From: Deltaproteobacteria bacterium
GTDB lineage: Bacteria > Desulfobacterota > Desulfobaccia > Desulfobaccales > 0-14-0-80-60-11
Reading direction: 5' to 3'
Assembly: GCA_021817645.1 (NCBI GenBank)
Contig: JAKAGH010000208.1
Location: 1 to 5,843, forward strand
Length of the DNA: 5,843 nucleotides
Shown here piece after piece: positions 1 through 5,547 of the stretch (the stretch's first letter is position 1; every line of letters begins with the position of its first letter). A model generated the notes under the pieces. That model was not told the origin of the DNA and searched no databases. It saw only the letters and a list, made by a program, of their open reading frames with translations. A program made the translations under genes and the position numbers.

Positions 1-96
1 GGGGGACAGCGTGCCGCACGCGGCGGTGTCCCCGTCCCGGACCTGCCGGGCCAGGGCGGCAATCATTACCTCTTCGCCGGGAGTTAGTGGGTTCAT
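1..96 (-). CDS. Partial CoA-transferase beta-subunit-like protein (N-terminus only)
   Basis: The reading frame starts at the ATG at 94-96 and stays open for 32 codons to the window edge. The peptide starts MNPLTPGEEVMIAALARQ and continues with VRDGDTAACGTLSP. This resembles the start of the beta subunit of glutaconate/3-oxoacid-type CoA-transferases (also IpdB-like), where a TPxE..M..A.AR.LRDGD segment precedes a glycine-rich G..SP turn. Such enzymes move coenzyme A between acyl acids in the cytoplasm and normally act with an alpha subunit. No alpha-subunit gene lies directly upstream; the next gene on this strand is the MBL-fold hydrolase. The Shine-Dalgarno region is poor (only a GGA about 9 bases before the ATG). 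The catalytic part is outside the window, so the assignment rests on a short N-terminal pattern and the substrate is unknown. Confidence 0.55.
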   Translation of the reverse strand, partial: MNPLTPGEEVMIAALARQVRDGDTAACGTLSP

Positions 97-125
97 AATG
101 TTCCAGTGATGCGAAGGCCGGTGAA

Positions 126-226
126 AGTAATCAGTGATCAGTGATCAGTGATTATGAAAAGAAACTTAGAGGGTACTCATCTTTTCTGATCACCGATCAC
201 TGATCACCGATCACTGATTACTGATA
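126..226. repeat. Heptad repeat locus 1: facing inverted arrays of CAGTGAT-type units
   Basis: The left array (126-152) consists of AGTGATC-type 7-bp units. The right array (188-226) carries the same unit in the opposite orientation and includes a perfect 14-bp tandem duplication, GATCACCGATCACT, at 188-201 and 202-215. The arms 126-152 and 196-222 are complementary over 27 positions with one mismatch. Inside them a second short inverted pair, GAAAAG / CTTTTC, flanks a unique core of roughly 20 bases. The locus begins a few bases after the stop codon of the MBL gene and lies between it and the CoA-transferase gene. A transcript across it could fold into a long hairpin, so it may end or attenuate MBL transcription, but no clear U-tract follows. 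The same architecture recurs at 1167-1258 and 1692-1800. Confidence 0.85.
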
Positions 227-232
227 CTGTCC

Positions 233-1150
233 TTAGATCATCACCTTCGTGCCCACGCAGCTGACCATGAAGTTGTCCGGCAGCGCCGCGGCCAGCCGGG
301 TGAGGGCCTTGAAGCCGGTGCAGTGGCCGGCCAGGACCAGGCCGGGGTTCAGTTCTGTCAGGCCGTTGATGGTGCCGTTGATGAGGTCGTCGCCCCCGGC
401 CGTGAGGTGGAAGCCGCCGATGATCGCGGCAATCTGGTCGACGCCGGTCAACTTCCGGGCGTATTGGGTCATGTTGATAATGCCGGGGTGGCAGCAACCG
501 CCGATGACCACCAGGCCTTTCCCCGCCACGTTGAGCACCAGGGCCTGCTCATCACTGAACGGGTCTGGCTCTTCATGCCCCTGGACCAGGCGTTTGAAGC
601 CGGGCAGAGGTTTTTCATAAGGCGTGGTGGCGGCCACCGTGCCGGTGAGCAGGGCCAGGTCCCGGAGCAGGGCCGGTTCCCGGTTTTCCTGGAGCTGGGC
701 TCCGGCCGCGGCCAGTTTCTCCCGCTCCAGGGCGTACGGCCCCACCCGGCCCCGGGGGGTGATCAGGAGCTTGGGAAAGTAACAATCCGGGTGCAGATAC
801 ACGGGCAGTCCCGGCCCCCGCCGCTGCAAGACTTCCAAAAGGGCGCCGTAATGATCCGGATGGCCGTGGCTGATAAAAATGGCGTCAACTTCTTCCAGCC
901 CATGGCCCATGGCCTCCAGGTTATTGAAGAAGGACAGGGGAGAGTTGCCGGTGTCCATGAGGATGCGGCTTTGGCCGCCGTTGTGGGTGACGGTGAGGAG
1001 CAGGGCCAGCCCATGCGCGGCCAGCAGCGGCTTGGGCAGCCGGCCCAAAACCGCGCGCTCCACCACCCCGGGCCGGGACGGCTCAAAAATATCGAAGAAA
1101 TTGTCCACCAGAATTTCGACAGTCACCGACTGCACATTCGGCACCTGCAT
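233..1150 (-). CDS. MBL-fold metallo-hydrolase, COG1237 (MJ0301-like) family
   Basis: This is a complete cytoplasmic metallo-beta-lactamase-fold protein of 305 residues with no signal peptide. Numbering from the chosen start, the metal site is seen as the LMDTGN strand (about 64-69), SHGHPDH (94-100, the HxHxDH motif), the GGCCHPG turn (217-223) and GGFHL (245-249). A C-terminal AGHCTG motif (274-279) and a closing VGTKV follow. The order HxHxDH, CxHPGI.N, IGGFHL, HCTG is typical of the family named after MJ0301, annotated as 7,8-dihydropterin-6-yl-methyl-4-(beta-D-ribofuranosyl)aminobenzene 5'-phosphate synthase. The biochemical role of most members is unproven, so only metal-dependent hydrolase is safe. 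Two ATGs lie in tandem (1151-1153 and 1148-1150). The strong AAGGAGG is only 2 bases from the first but 5 from the second, so the second is preferred. Heptad repeat loci flank the gene on both sides. Confidence 0.9.
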   Translation of the reverse strand: MQVPNVQSVTVEILVDNFFDIFEPSRPGVVERAVLGRLPKPLLAAHGLALLLTVTHNGGQSRILMDTGNSPLSFFNNLEAMGHGLEEVDAIFISHGHPDHYGALLEVLQRRGPGLPVYLHPDCYFPKLLITPRGRVGPYALEREKLAAAGAQLQENREPALLRDLALLTGTVAATTPYEKPLPGFKRLVQGHEEPDPFSDEQALVLNVAGKGLVVIGGCCHPGIINMTQYARKLTGVDQIAAIIGGFHLTAGGDDLINGTINGLTELNPGLVLAGHCTGFKALTRLAAALPDNFMVSCVGTKVMI

Positions 1151-1155
1151 CATGG

Positions 1156-1162
1156 CCTCCTT
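1156..1162 (-). promoter_or_regulatory. Shine-Dalgarno of the MBL gene, decides between twin ATGs
   Basis: AAGGAGG on the minus strand precedes ATGATG. Spacing is 2 bases to the upstream ATG and 5 to the downstream one, which favours the downstream codon (1148-1150). Confidence 0.7.
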
Positions 1163-1166
1163 CTAA

Positions 1167-1258
1167 AGTGAGCATAGAGCGGTAAGCAGTGAGCAGTATC
1201 AAAAGAAGGGCAGCAGAAGTATCTGTTTCTTTACTGATCACCGACCACTGGTAACTGG
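1167..1258. repeat. Heptad repeat locus 2 upstream of the MBL gene
   Basis: The left array (1167-1200) reads as degenerate 7-bp steps: AGTGAG, CATAGAG, CGGTAAG, CAGTGAG, CAGTATC. The right array (1233-1258), read on the minus strand, gives CCAGTTA, CCAGTGG, TCGGTGA, TCAGTAA. As at locus 1, the arrays face each other, and an inner AAAAGAA / TTCTTTA pair borders a unique core of about 20 bases. The units are more diverged than at locus 1, so this looks like an older copy of the same element. It lies between the ribosome binding site of the MBL gene and the fmdB-like promoter region. Any promoter for the MBL gene must therefore lie inside it or beyond it. Confidence 0.65.
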
Positions 1259-1316
1259 CCCCCCCCGCAATCATCTCCAGAAATCGAAAAGGTTGGCCTA
1301 AGGGGAAAAAAGTGGT

Positions 1317-1335
1317 AAGAATAGGTTATATTCTT
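1317..1335. promoter_or_regulatory. 19-bp palindrome AAGAATA-N5-TATTCTT, possible operator
   Basis: A perfect 7-bp inverted repeat with a 5-base spacer lies about 65 bases before the start of the FmdB-like gene. It covers a TTATAT/TATATT stretch that could serve as a -10 element, though no convincing -35 sits at the right distance. The symmetry and position fit a dimeric regulator site. It is too short and A+T-rich to exclude chance, and no known regulator consensus is recognised. Confidence 0.3.
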
Positions 1336-1400
1336 GCTAAAACTACTCTGACCCCGGGTGTGTGTCAAGAATTTTGGGGGTTGGTTGAAGGAGAGACTGG

Positions 1401-1691
1401 ATGCCCACTTACGAGTATAAGTGCAAGGCCCATGGCCACATCTTTGAGGTGGAGCAGAAGATGAGCGATCCGCCGCTCACGCAATGCCAGATTTGCGACT
1501 CCGAAGTGGAGCGCCTCATCGGCGTCCCCACCATCTTTTGCAAGGATTCTGATAGCAGCCGCTATAAGAAAGACTTCCGCTCCGACCCCAAAAAATGGGA
1601 ATCCGTCTGTGAGTCCGCGTTCGGGGCCACCAAGAAGGACAAGGAAGAGATTAAGAGAAATTGGAATAAAAAAGAAAACAAGTGGGTTTAA
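1401..1691 (+). CDS. FmdB-family zinc ribbon protein
   Basis: This small, probably cytoplasmic protein has 96 residues. Its start, MPTYEYKC, and the later MSDPPLTQCQIC are diagnostic of the FmdB/CxxC_CXXC_SSSS putative regulatory family. These proteins carry one zinc ribbon and were named from a gene near formylmethanofuran dehydrogenase; their molecular role is unresolved. The second knuckle is C29-x2-C32. The first is C8-x2-H11, where family members usually have C-x2-C, so the site would be a CH-CC variant (H13 is an alternative ligand). Residues 43-96 are not the usual glycine/serine tail. They are charged, with C47, C70 and a lysine-rich end. AAGGAG at 1388-1393 sits 7 bases before the ATG, supporting this start. 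The gene is the only one on the plus strand here and converges on rho, with which it shares a terminator. Confidence 0.9.
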   Translation: MPTYEYKCKAHGHIFEVEQKMSDPPLTQCQICDSEVERLIGVPTIFCKDSDSSRYKKDFRSDPKKWESVCESAFGATKKDKEEIKRNWNKKENKWV

Positions 1692-1800
1692 AGCAGTTTT
1701 CAGTTTTTAGTTTGTGGCTAAAGGATGGATAAAAAATGGGCGTATCAACTACGCCCATTTTTTGTACTAAAAACTAAAAACTGAAAACTAAGAACTGCAT
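1692..1800. repeat. Heptad repeat locus 3 with 19-bp inverted arms around a terminator
   Basis: The whole gap between the stop codon of the FmdB-like gene and that of rho is repeat. The left arm (1695-1713, AGTTTTCAGTTTTTAGTTT) is perfectly complementary to 1771-1789. Both arms belong to longer 7-bp-periodic arrays (CAGTTTT, TAGTTTT on one side; ACTAAAA, ACTGAAA, ACTAAGA on the other). The units share the CAGTNNN register of the loci at 126-226 and 1167-1258. The terminator hairpin lies in the centre. Confidence 0.8.
1731..1763. terminator. Bidirectional intrinsic terminator between the FmdB-like gene and rho
   Basis: The stem AAAAAATGGGCGTA (1731-1744) pairs perfectly with TACGCCCATTTTTT (1750-1763) around a 5-base loop, TCAAC. 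Because the G+C core is flanked by A-runs on one side and T-runs on the other, transcripts from either direction end in a hairpin plus U-tract. This fits its position between two convergent genes. Confidence 0.92.
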
Positions 1801-3048
1801 TTACCGGTTCATAGCCGCCAGGAAATCGGCATTACTGCGGGTGCCCTTCAGTTTCTCCAGTAAAAATTCCATGCTGTCCACCGGCGACAAAGGCGACAGC
1901 AGTTTCCGCAGGATCCAGATGCGGTTCAGATCCTCCGGGGCCAGCAGCAACTCTTCCTTCCGGGTGCCGGAGCTGTTGATGTTGATGGACGGGAAGACGC
2001 GCTTTTCGGTGAGCTTCCGGTCCAGGTGAATCTCCATATTGCCGGTGCCCTTGAATTCCTCGAAAATCACTTCATCCATGCGGCTGCCGGTGTCCACCAG
2101 CGCAGTGGCGATGATGGTCAGGCTGCCGCCTTCCTCGATATTCCGGGCCGCGCCGAAAAAGCGTTTGGGACGTTGCAGGGCGTTGGCGTCCAGGCCGCCG
2201 GAGAGGATCTTGCCGCTGGCCGGGATCACGGTGTTATAGGCCCGGGCCAGGCGGGTAATGGAATCCAGGAGAATCACCACCTCCCGCTTATGCTCCACCA
2301 GGCGCTTGGCTTTTTCCAGGACCATTTCCGCCACCTGGATGTGGCGTTGCGCGGGCTCGTCGAAGGTGGAACTCACCACCTCGGCTCGCACTGAGCGCTC
2401 CATGTCGGTGACTTCCTCGGGCCGTTCGTCGATGAGCAGCACGATGAGGACCACTTCCGGGTGGTTCCGGGCGATGGAGTTGGCCAGGTTTTGCAGCAGC
2501 ATGGTCTTGCCGGTCCGGGGCGCGGCGACGATGAGGCCGCGCTGGCCCATGCCCACCGGGGTCATCAGGTCCATCACTCTGGCGGAGTAGTTGTCCGGGT
2601 CGGTTTCCAGTTTGAGGCGCTGATCGGGATAAAGGGGCGTGAGATTGTCGAAGAGGATCTTGTCCCGGGCCACCGCGGGGTCTTCGAAGTTGACCGTCTC
2701 CACCTTGAGGAGGGCGAAATAGCGCTCCCCCTCTTTGGGGGGCCGGATCTGGCCGGCGATGGTGTCCCCGGTGCGCAGGTTGAAGCGGCGGATCTGGGAA
2801 GGGGAGACGTAGATATCGTCGGGGCCGGGCAGGTAATTGTAGTCGGGGGCCCGGAGGAACCCGAAGCCGTCCGGCAGGATTTCCAGGACGCCGCCCCCGG
2901 AGATCATGCCGTTTTTCTCCACCTGGGCCTGGAGGATGGCGAAGATCAGCTCCTGCTTGCGCAGGCCGGCCGCGCCCTCCACGTTCAGGTCCCGGGCCAG
3001 GGACGCCAGTTCGTTAATTTTTTTGTGCTTTAATTCGGATAAGTTCAT
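1801..3048 (-). CDS. rho: Transcription termination factor Rho
   Basis: Rho is the hexameric RNA-dependent ATPase/helicase that releases RNA polymerase at factor-dependent terminators. At 415 residues the protein is close to E. coli Rho (419), with strong similarity along its whole length. In order it has the Rho_N helical domain (about 1-45, MNLSELKHKKINELA), the OB/cold-shock RNA-binding domain (about 50-118, with DGFGFLR and DDIYVSPSQIRRFNLRTGD), Walker A APRTGKT (176-182), the LLIDERPEEVTD segment with catalytic Glu (about 205-216), Walker B VVILLDSITRLARAYN (257-272), the Q-loop region SGKILSGGLDANALQRPKRFF, the R-loop FKGTGNME and the SGTRKEELL arginine-finger region (360-368). All key residues appear intact. 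Two ATGs are adjacent (3049-3051 and 3046-3048); GAGG is 2 bases from the first and 5 from the second, and the second gives the canonical MNLSELK start. There is no insertion in the OB or helical domains. Confidence 0.98.
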   Translation of the reverse strand: MNLSELKHKKINELASLARDLNVEGAAGLRKQELIFAILQAQVEKNGMISGGGVLEILPDGFGFLRAPDYNYLPGPDDIYVSPSQIRRFNLRTGDTIAGQIRPPKEGERYFALLKVETVNFEDPAVARDKILFDNLTPLYPDQRLKLETDPDNYSARVMDLMTPVGMGQRGLIVAAPRTGKTMLLQNLANSIARNHPEVVLIVLLIDERPEEVTDMERSVRAEVVSSTFDEPAQRHIQVAEMVLEKAKRLVEHKREVVILLDSITRLARAYNTVIPASGKILSGGLDANALQRPKRFFGAARNIEEGGSLTIIATALVDTGSRMDEVIFEEFKGTGNMEIHLDRKLTEKRVFPSININSSGTRKEELLLAPEDLNRIWILRKLLSPLSPVDSMEFLLEKLKGTRSNADFLAAMNR

Positions 3049-3053
3049 CATTT

Positions 3054-3057
3054 CCTC
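3054..3057 (-). promoter_or_regulatory. Shine-Dalgarno of rho, decides between twin ATGs
   Basis: GAGG on the minus strand is 2 bases from the outer ATG and 5 from the inner one. The inner ATG also gives the family-typical N-terminus MNLSEL, so it is preferred. Confidence 0.65.
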
Positions 3058-3365
3058 GTAAAAATAAATATAAATATATGAGAATTGCGAATTGCCATGC
3101 TTCGAGCAGGGCGGCAGCCGCTTCGACCTCGGGATTGCAGGTGGCGAATGGGGCGCTTATGGGGATAGTTTCAGGCCTGCAGCGGCAAGTGACTGCCAAC
3201 CACCAGGGTAAAAAAGGAAATAGAACACGGATTTTTCAAAATCAAACCAAGGGGAATGGTAACTGAGGTTATCCTTAATTGCTTAACTTGCTTAAGTTGT
3301 ATCGGGCCGAAACCAGGATTTCTTAAGGCAGGTTAACTAAAAAGTAATTCCTTTCCCCCCTTCTG
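3058..3365 (-). other. rho leader region without a recognisable gene
   Basis: About 300 bases separate the coaE stop from the rho ribosome site. Both strands were read: short open frames exist, but none has family-like composition or a good start. Visible elements are an A+T-rich stretch next to rho (about 3060-3080), a tandem GAATTGC pair at 3082-3095, and a TTGCTTAAC / TTGCTTAAG near-repeat around 3279-3299 containing the small palindrome CTTAA-N5-TTAAG. No intrinsic terminator is visible after coaE, so coaE and rho could be co-transcribed. A TTGATT-N17-TATTTC pair on the minus strand near 3215-3245 is a weak promoter candidate. Long leaders upstream of rho are known to carry Rho-dependent autoregulation in other bacteria; that is only a possibility here. 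Confidence 0.4.
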
Positions 3366-3965
3366 TCAAATGATTTTTTGCAAATCCTCCCAGATTGTTT
3401 GCAACTGCCGCCGGGTTTCCTCCAAAGACCCCCGGTTGTCCACCACGTAATCGGCCCGGGAAACCTTTTCCGCAAGGGGCATCTGGGCGTTGATCAGCCC
3501 CTGGATTTCCGCCGCGGACCTTTGATCCCGGGCCTGGAGGCGCTCTCTCTGTTCCCGGGGATCAATGTCCACCACGATGACCTTATCGTAGCCCGCGGCC
3601 AACCCGGCTTCAAAGAGCAGGGGCACTTCCACCAGCACCATTTTCACGCCCTGGCGCTCCAGGTCCTCCAAACGCCCCCGGATCTCTTGGGCCACGTGGG
3701 GGTGGACGATCGCATTGAGCCGCTCCCGGGCCTCTTTGTCGGTGAAGACCCGGCGGGCCATCAAGGGCCGGTTGAGTTCGCCGTCCTCCAGGAAGAACTC
3801 AGGCCCGAAAGCCTGCTTCAACTCCTGCCACGCGGGCGCGCCCACGGCCACCACCGCATGGGCCACCGCGTCGGCGTCCAGGACCGCCGCGCCCAGCTCC
3901 CGAAACATGCGGGCCACCACACTCTTCCCCGAGCCGGGCCCTCCGGTAATGGCGATTTTGAGCAT
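3366..3965 (-). CDS. coaE: Dephospho-CoA kinase
   Basis: CoaE catalyses the last step of coenzyme A synthesis, ATP-dependent phosphorylation of the ribose 3'-OH of dephospho-CoA, in the cytoplasm. The protein is 199 residues, normal for the family. It shows the P-loop GGPGSGKS (8-15), the VLDADAVAH segment (28-36) with the DAD acidic motif, the LNAIVHPHV helix (83-91), VEVPLLFEAG (112-121), the lid-region arginines in ERLQARD (141-147) and the C-terminal QMPLAEKVSRADYVVDN segment (161-177). The usual family P-loop GxIGSGKS has Pro instead of Ile here, which should still bind phosphate. The ATG at 3963-3965 directly begins the P-loop strand, so no other start is plausible. No convincing Shine-Dalgarno precedes it, which is odd beside the strong ones of its neighbours. 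It may reflect the upstream junction with the A+T-rich HNH gene, whose stop is 49 bases away. Confidence 0.96.
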   Translation of the reverse strand: MLKIAITGGPGSGKSVVARMFRELGAAVLDADAVAHAVVAVGAPAWQELKQAFGPEFFLEDGELNRPLMARRVFTDKEARERLNAIVHPHVAQEIRGRLEDLERQGVKMVLVEVPLLFEAGLAAGYDKVIVVDIDPREQRERLQARDQRSAAEIQGLINAQMPLAEKVSRADYVVDNRGSLEETRRQLQTIWEDLQKII

Positions 3966-4014
3966 ATAAAATGCAAGTTAGGTTTGTTATTCAGATATTG
4001 AATTCAATGTTAAA

Positions 4015-5373
4015 TTAGGCTTCCATACTTCCTTTGCAGCCTGTAAGAGAATATTTTGTACACCCCCAAAATTGCCTCCAATGCTGTCCATTCCTTGGCT
4101 TTATTAGCCGCATAGAGGCCCCGCACTTTGGGCAATTGGGGGAGAGAGATTTTTTTGAAGTTATTGTTGTTGGCTTTTTCCTTGCTGTCGTTTTTGCAAC
4201 TTTTAATAACCTAAATGTTGAATCAGCACGCTCTTCTAACATATCCCAACGAGGTTTCCATTGGCCTTTATTTCTTGTCACATTCAAAACCTCAGCCAAA
4301 CGTGGCCCCGTTTCCTCAGTCAACTTTTTAAATCCAACCCAATTATTAGAGCACTCGGAACAACTAACTGCAACCTGTTGCTTTTGCTTATTCATGCTGA
4401 TAGTTAAATTGCCATTTCCACTATTTGAGCATGAAAGTCCATCGAAGTCAATTAGTTCTGAAAGTTCTCGTTCATTTATGAGTTCCAACCGCCTCACATG
4501 CGCTCGCACATCATGATAGCCTATGGAAGAAGGGTTTCGTCTTTTATGGGCGCATACTATAGTAAAAAATCTGGTTTTTATATTCCCCCAAATTCTTTCG
4601 TGTCCTTCGTCTGGTTCTAATGCGTGATGAAAGCTACATAAAGCTATTAAATTTGTTGGAATATGCTCACCCCCTTGCGAAACAGGTACTGTATGATGAA
4701 TATGGAGTTCGACTCTTGAAGGACATCCTGAAACTTGGCATCTGCCTTTATCACGATCTATGATAACCTGACGCAAATATTCCCAAAAAGGTGGATAACC
4801 AGGCCAGTTGTTAAATACCTTGAGAATTGACCTGTCACGATGAGTTAGTTCTGCAAGTGGATCATGAAAATGTCTCAGTGTTGGTTTTACTGGGCTGGGG
4901 TATATAGAATCCCATTCGCGAAGTCTTGCTTCATGTTTTTTATGTGCAAATCGGTAAGTAATAAAGAGTCCAAGTGGAAATAAAACAAAAATAAGTTTAA
5001 TAAATATAAGAATAAGAGAGAAAAACGCAACAGTTCCTGTAGCACTTGAAATTCTTCGATATGGACATTTTCTATTGAATAATTCACGTGCTTGGTGTCT
5101 TGCTTCTCTGTCTCTGTAAAATTCCCTTTTTAGCCTTTCATATTTCTCTGGATATTGTATATTGGAAACTTCTGAAAAACATTTTTTACAAAGATATGCT
5201 CCATCATTGAGTAATAATCCAGGTCCTTCAATGCTTTCACAAAGAATGCATGGACCTCTAAGTATTTCAACTCTGTTCTCATTATAAGCTTCGTTATGTT
5301 CAATAAAACGATCAATGTTAACCTTTGATAAAAATTGCTTAGGATTAAATTGGGAATGCCATTGTTCAAGCAT
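4015..5373 (-). CDS. Membrane-segment HNH endonuclease with topoisomerase-type C4 zinc finger
   Basis: This 452-residue multidomain protein is not recognised as a named family. In order it has a CILC/CKKC zinc module (C42, C45, C62, C65); a charged helical region; a hydrophobic stretch at about 113-140 (one membrane helix or a re-entrant hairpin, with K126 in its middle), bordered by basic residues; and an HNH nuclease domain at about 198-252. The HNH domain shows C212/C217, the HIHH motif (224-227), SQGG, N241, and C246-S-F-H249-H250, matching the ...HHxxPxSxGG...NLxxLCxxCH pattern with His for the last Cys. Then come a possible zinc cluster (C315, C338, C341) and a C-terminal C4 finger CPKC-x20-C-x7-C (C414, C417, C438, C446) with the QFWGC signature of topoisomerase I fingers. 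The nuclease and DNA-binding roles are inferred from these motifs. The gene is markedly A+T-rich compared with coaE and rho, suggesting transfer. AGGA lies 9 bases before the ATG. It may be a defence or DNA-processing protein. Confidence 0.85.
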   Translation of the reverse strand: MLEQWHSQFNPKQFLSKVNIDRFIEHNEAYNENRVEILRGPCILCESIEGPGLLLNDGAYLCKKCFSEVSNIQYPEKYERLKREFYRDREARHQARELFNRKCPYRRISSATGTVAFFSLILIFIKLIFVLFPLGLFITYRFAHKKHEARLREWDSIYPSPVKPTLRHFHDPLAELTHRDRSILKVFNNWPGYPPFWEYLRQVIIDRDKGRCQVSGCPSRVELHIHHTVPVSQGGEHIPTNLIALCSFHHALEPDEGHERIWGNIKTRFFTIVCAHKRRNPSSIGYHDVRAHVRRLELINERELSELIDFDGLSCSNSGNGNLTISMNKQKQQVAVSCSECSNNWVGFKKLTEETGPRLAEVLNVTRNKGQWKPRWDMLEERADSTFRLLKVAKTTARKKPTTITSKKSLSPNCPKCGASMRLIKPRNGQHWRQFWGCTKYSLTGCKGSMEA

Positions 5374-5389
5374 TAACTTAATTCCTATT

Positions 5390-5539
5390 TTACTTTATTA
5401 AAGATTGCATTGCCTTTTGAAAATCCTCCGGCAACGCTGCTTCCCAGCGTACCTCCTCGCCGCTCCGGGGGTGGATGAAGCGCAATTGCCAGGCGTTCCG
5501 CCTCTGCTGCCGCACCAGGGGTTTGAGGTCCTTGAGTCC
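5390..5539 (-). pseudogene. C-terminal remnant of an RluA/RluD-family pseudouridine synthase
   Basis: A frame ending in TAA at 5390-5392 encodes GLKDLKPLVRQQRRNAWQ followed by LRFIHPRSGEEVRWEAALPED and a short helix. The RQ...AW.L.F.HP.sGE...wEA.LPeDF pattern is the extreme C-terminus of RluA/RluD-type 23S rRNA pseudouridine synthases (HAxxLxFxHPxTGE...F.APLPxDF). The S4 domain and the catalytic domain with its HRLD motif are absent upstream. Homology begins about 8 bases after the toxin stop, and the frame meets a TAG at 5567-5569. This is therefore a relic of about 50 codons, not a working enzyme. It keeps the high G+C of the host genome. An overlapping frame that starts at 5580-5582 is its shadow. 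Confidence 0.8.
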
Positions 5540-5547
5540 GGGGCAGG

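Noticed and set aside
126..226. CRISPR array
   Set aside because: The units are 7 bp with no spacers and the two halves are inverted, which does not fit a CRISPR array.
323..1171. 282-codon plus-strand open frame opposite the MBL gene
   Set aside because: It is antisense to a gene with clear family motifs, its protein shows no recognisable domain, and long antisense frames are expected in GC-rich DNA.
1258..1266. C-run as a phase-variation tract
   Set aside because: It is only about 8 C residues in a non-coding gap and no gene start or promoter spacing clearly depends on it.
2461..3033. 190-codon plus-strand open frame opposite rho
   Set aside because: It is the antisense shadow of the highly conserved rho coding sequence, with biased composition and no family signature.
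3014..3199. 61-codon minus-strand frame overlapping the rho start, possible leader peptide
   Set aside because: It overlaps rho out of frame, has no good ribosome site and its composition looks like translated non-coding DNA.
3378..4001. 207-codon plus-strand open frame opposite coaE
   Set aside because: It is antisense to coaE, is rich in His/Pro/Gly from reversed codons and has no recognisable motif.
3966..5400. Insertion sequence carrying the HNH gene
   Set aside because: No terminal inverted repeats, target duplication or transposase motifs were found at the edges of the A+T-rich segment; HNH alone does not identify a mobile element.
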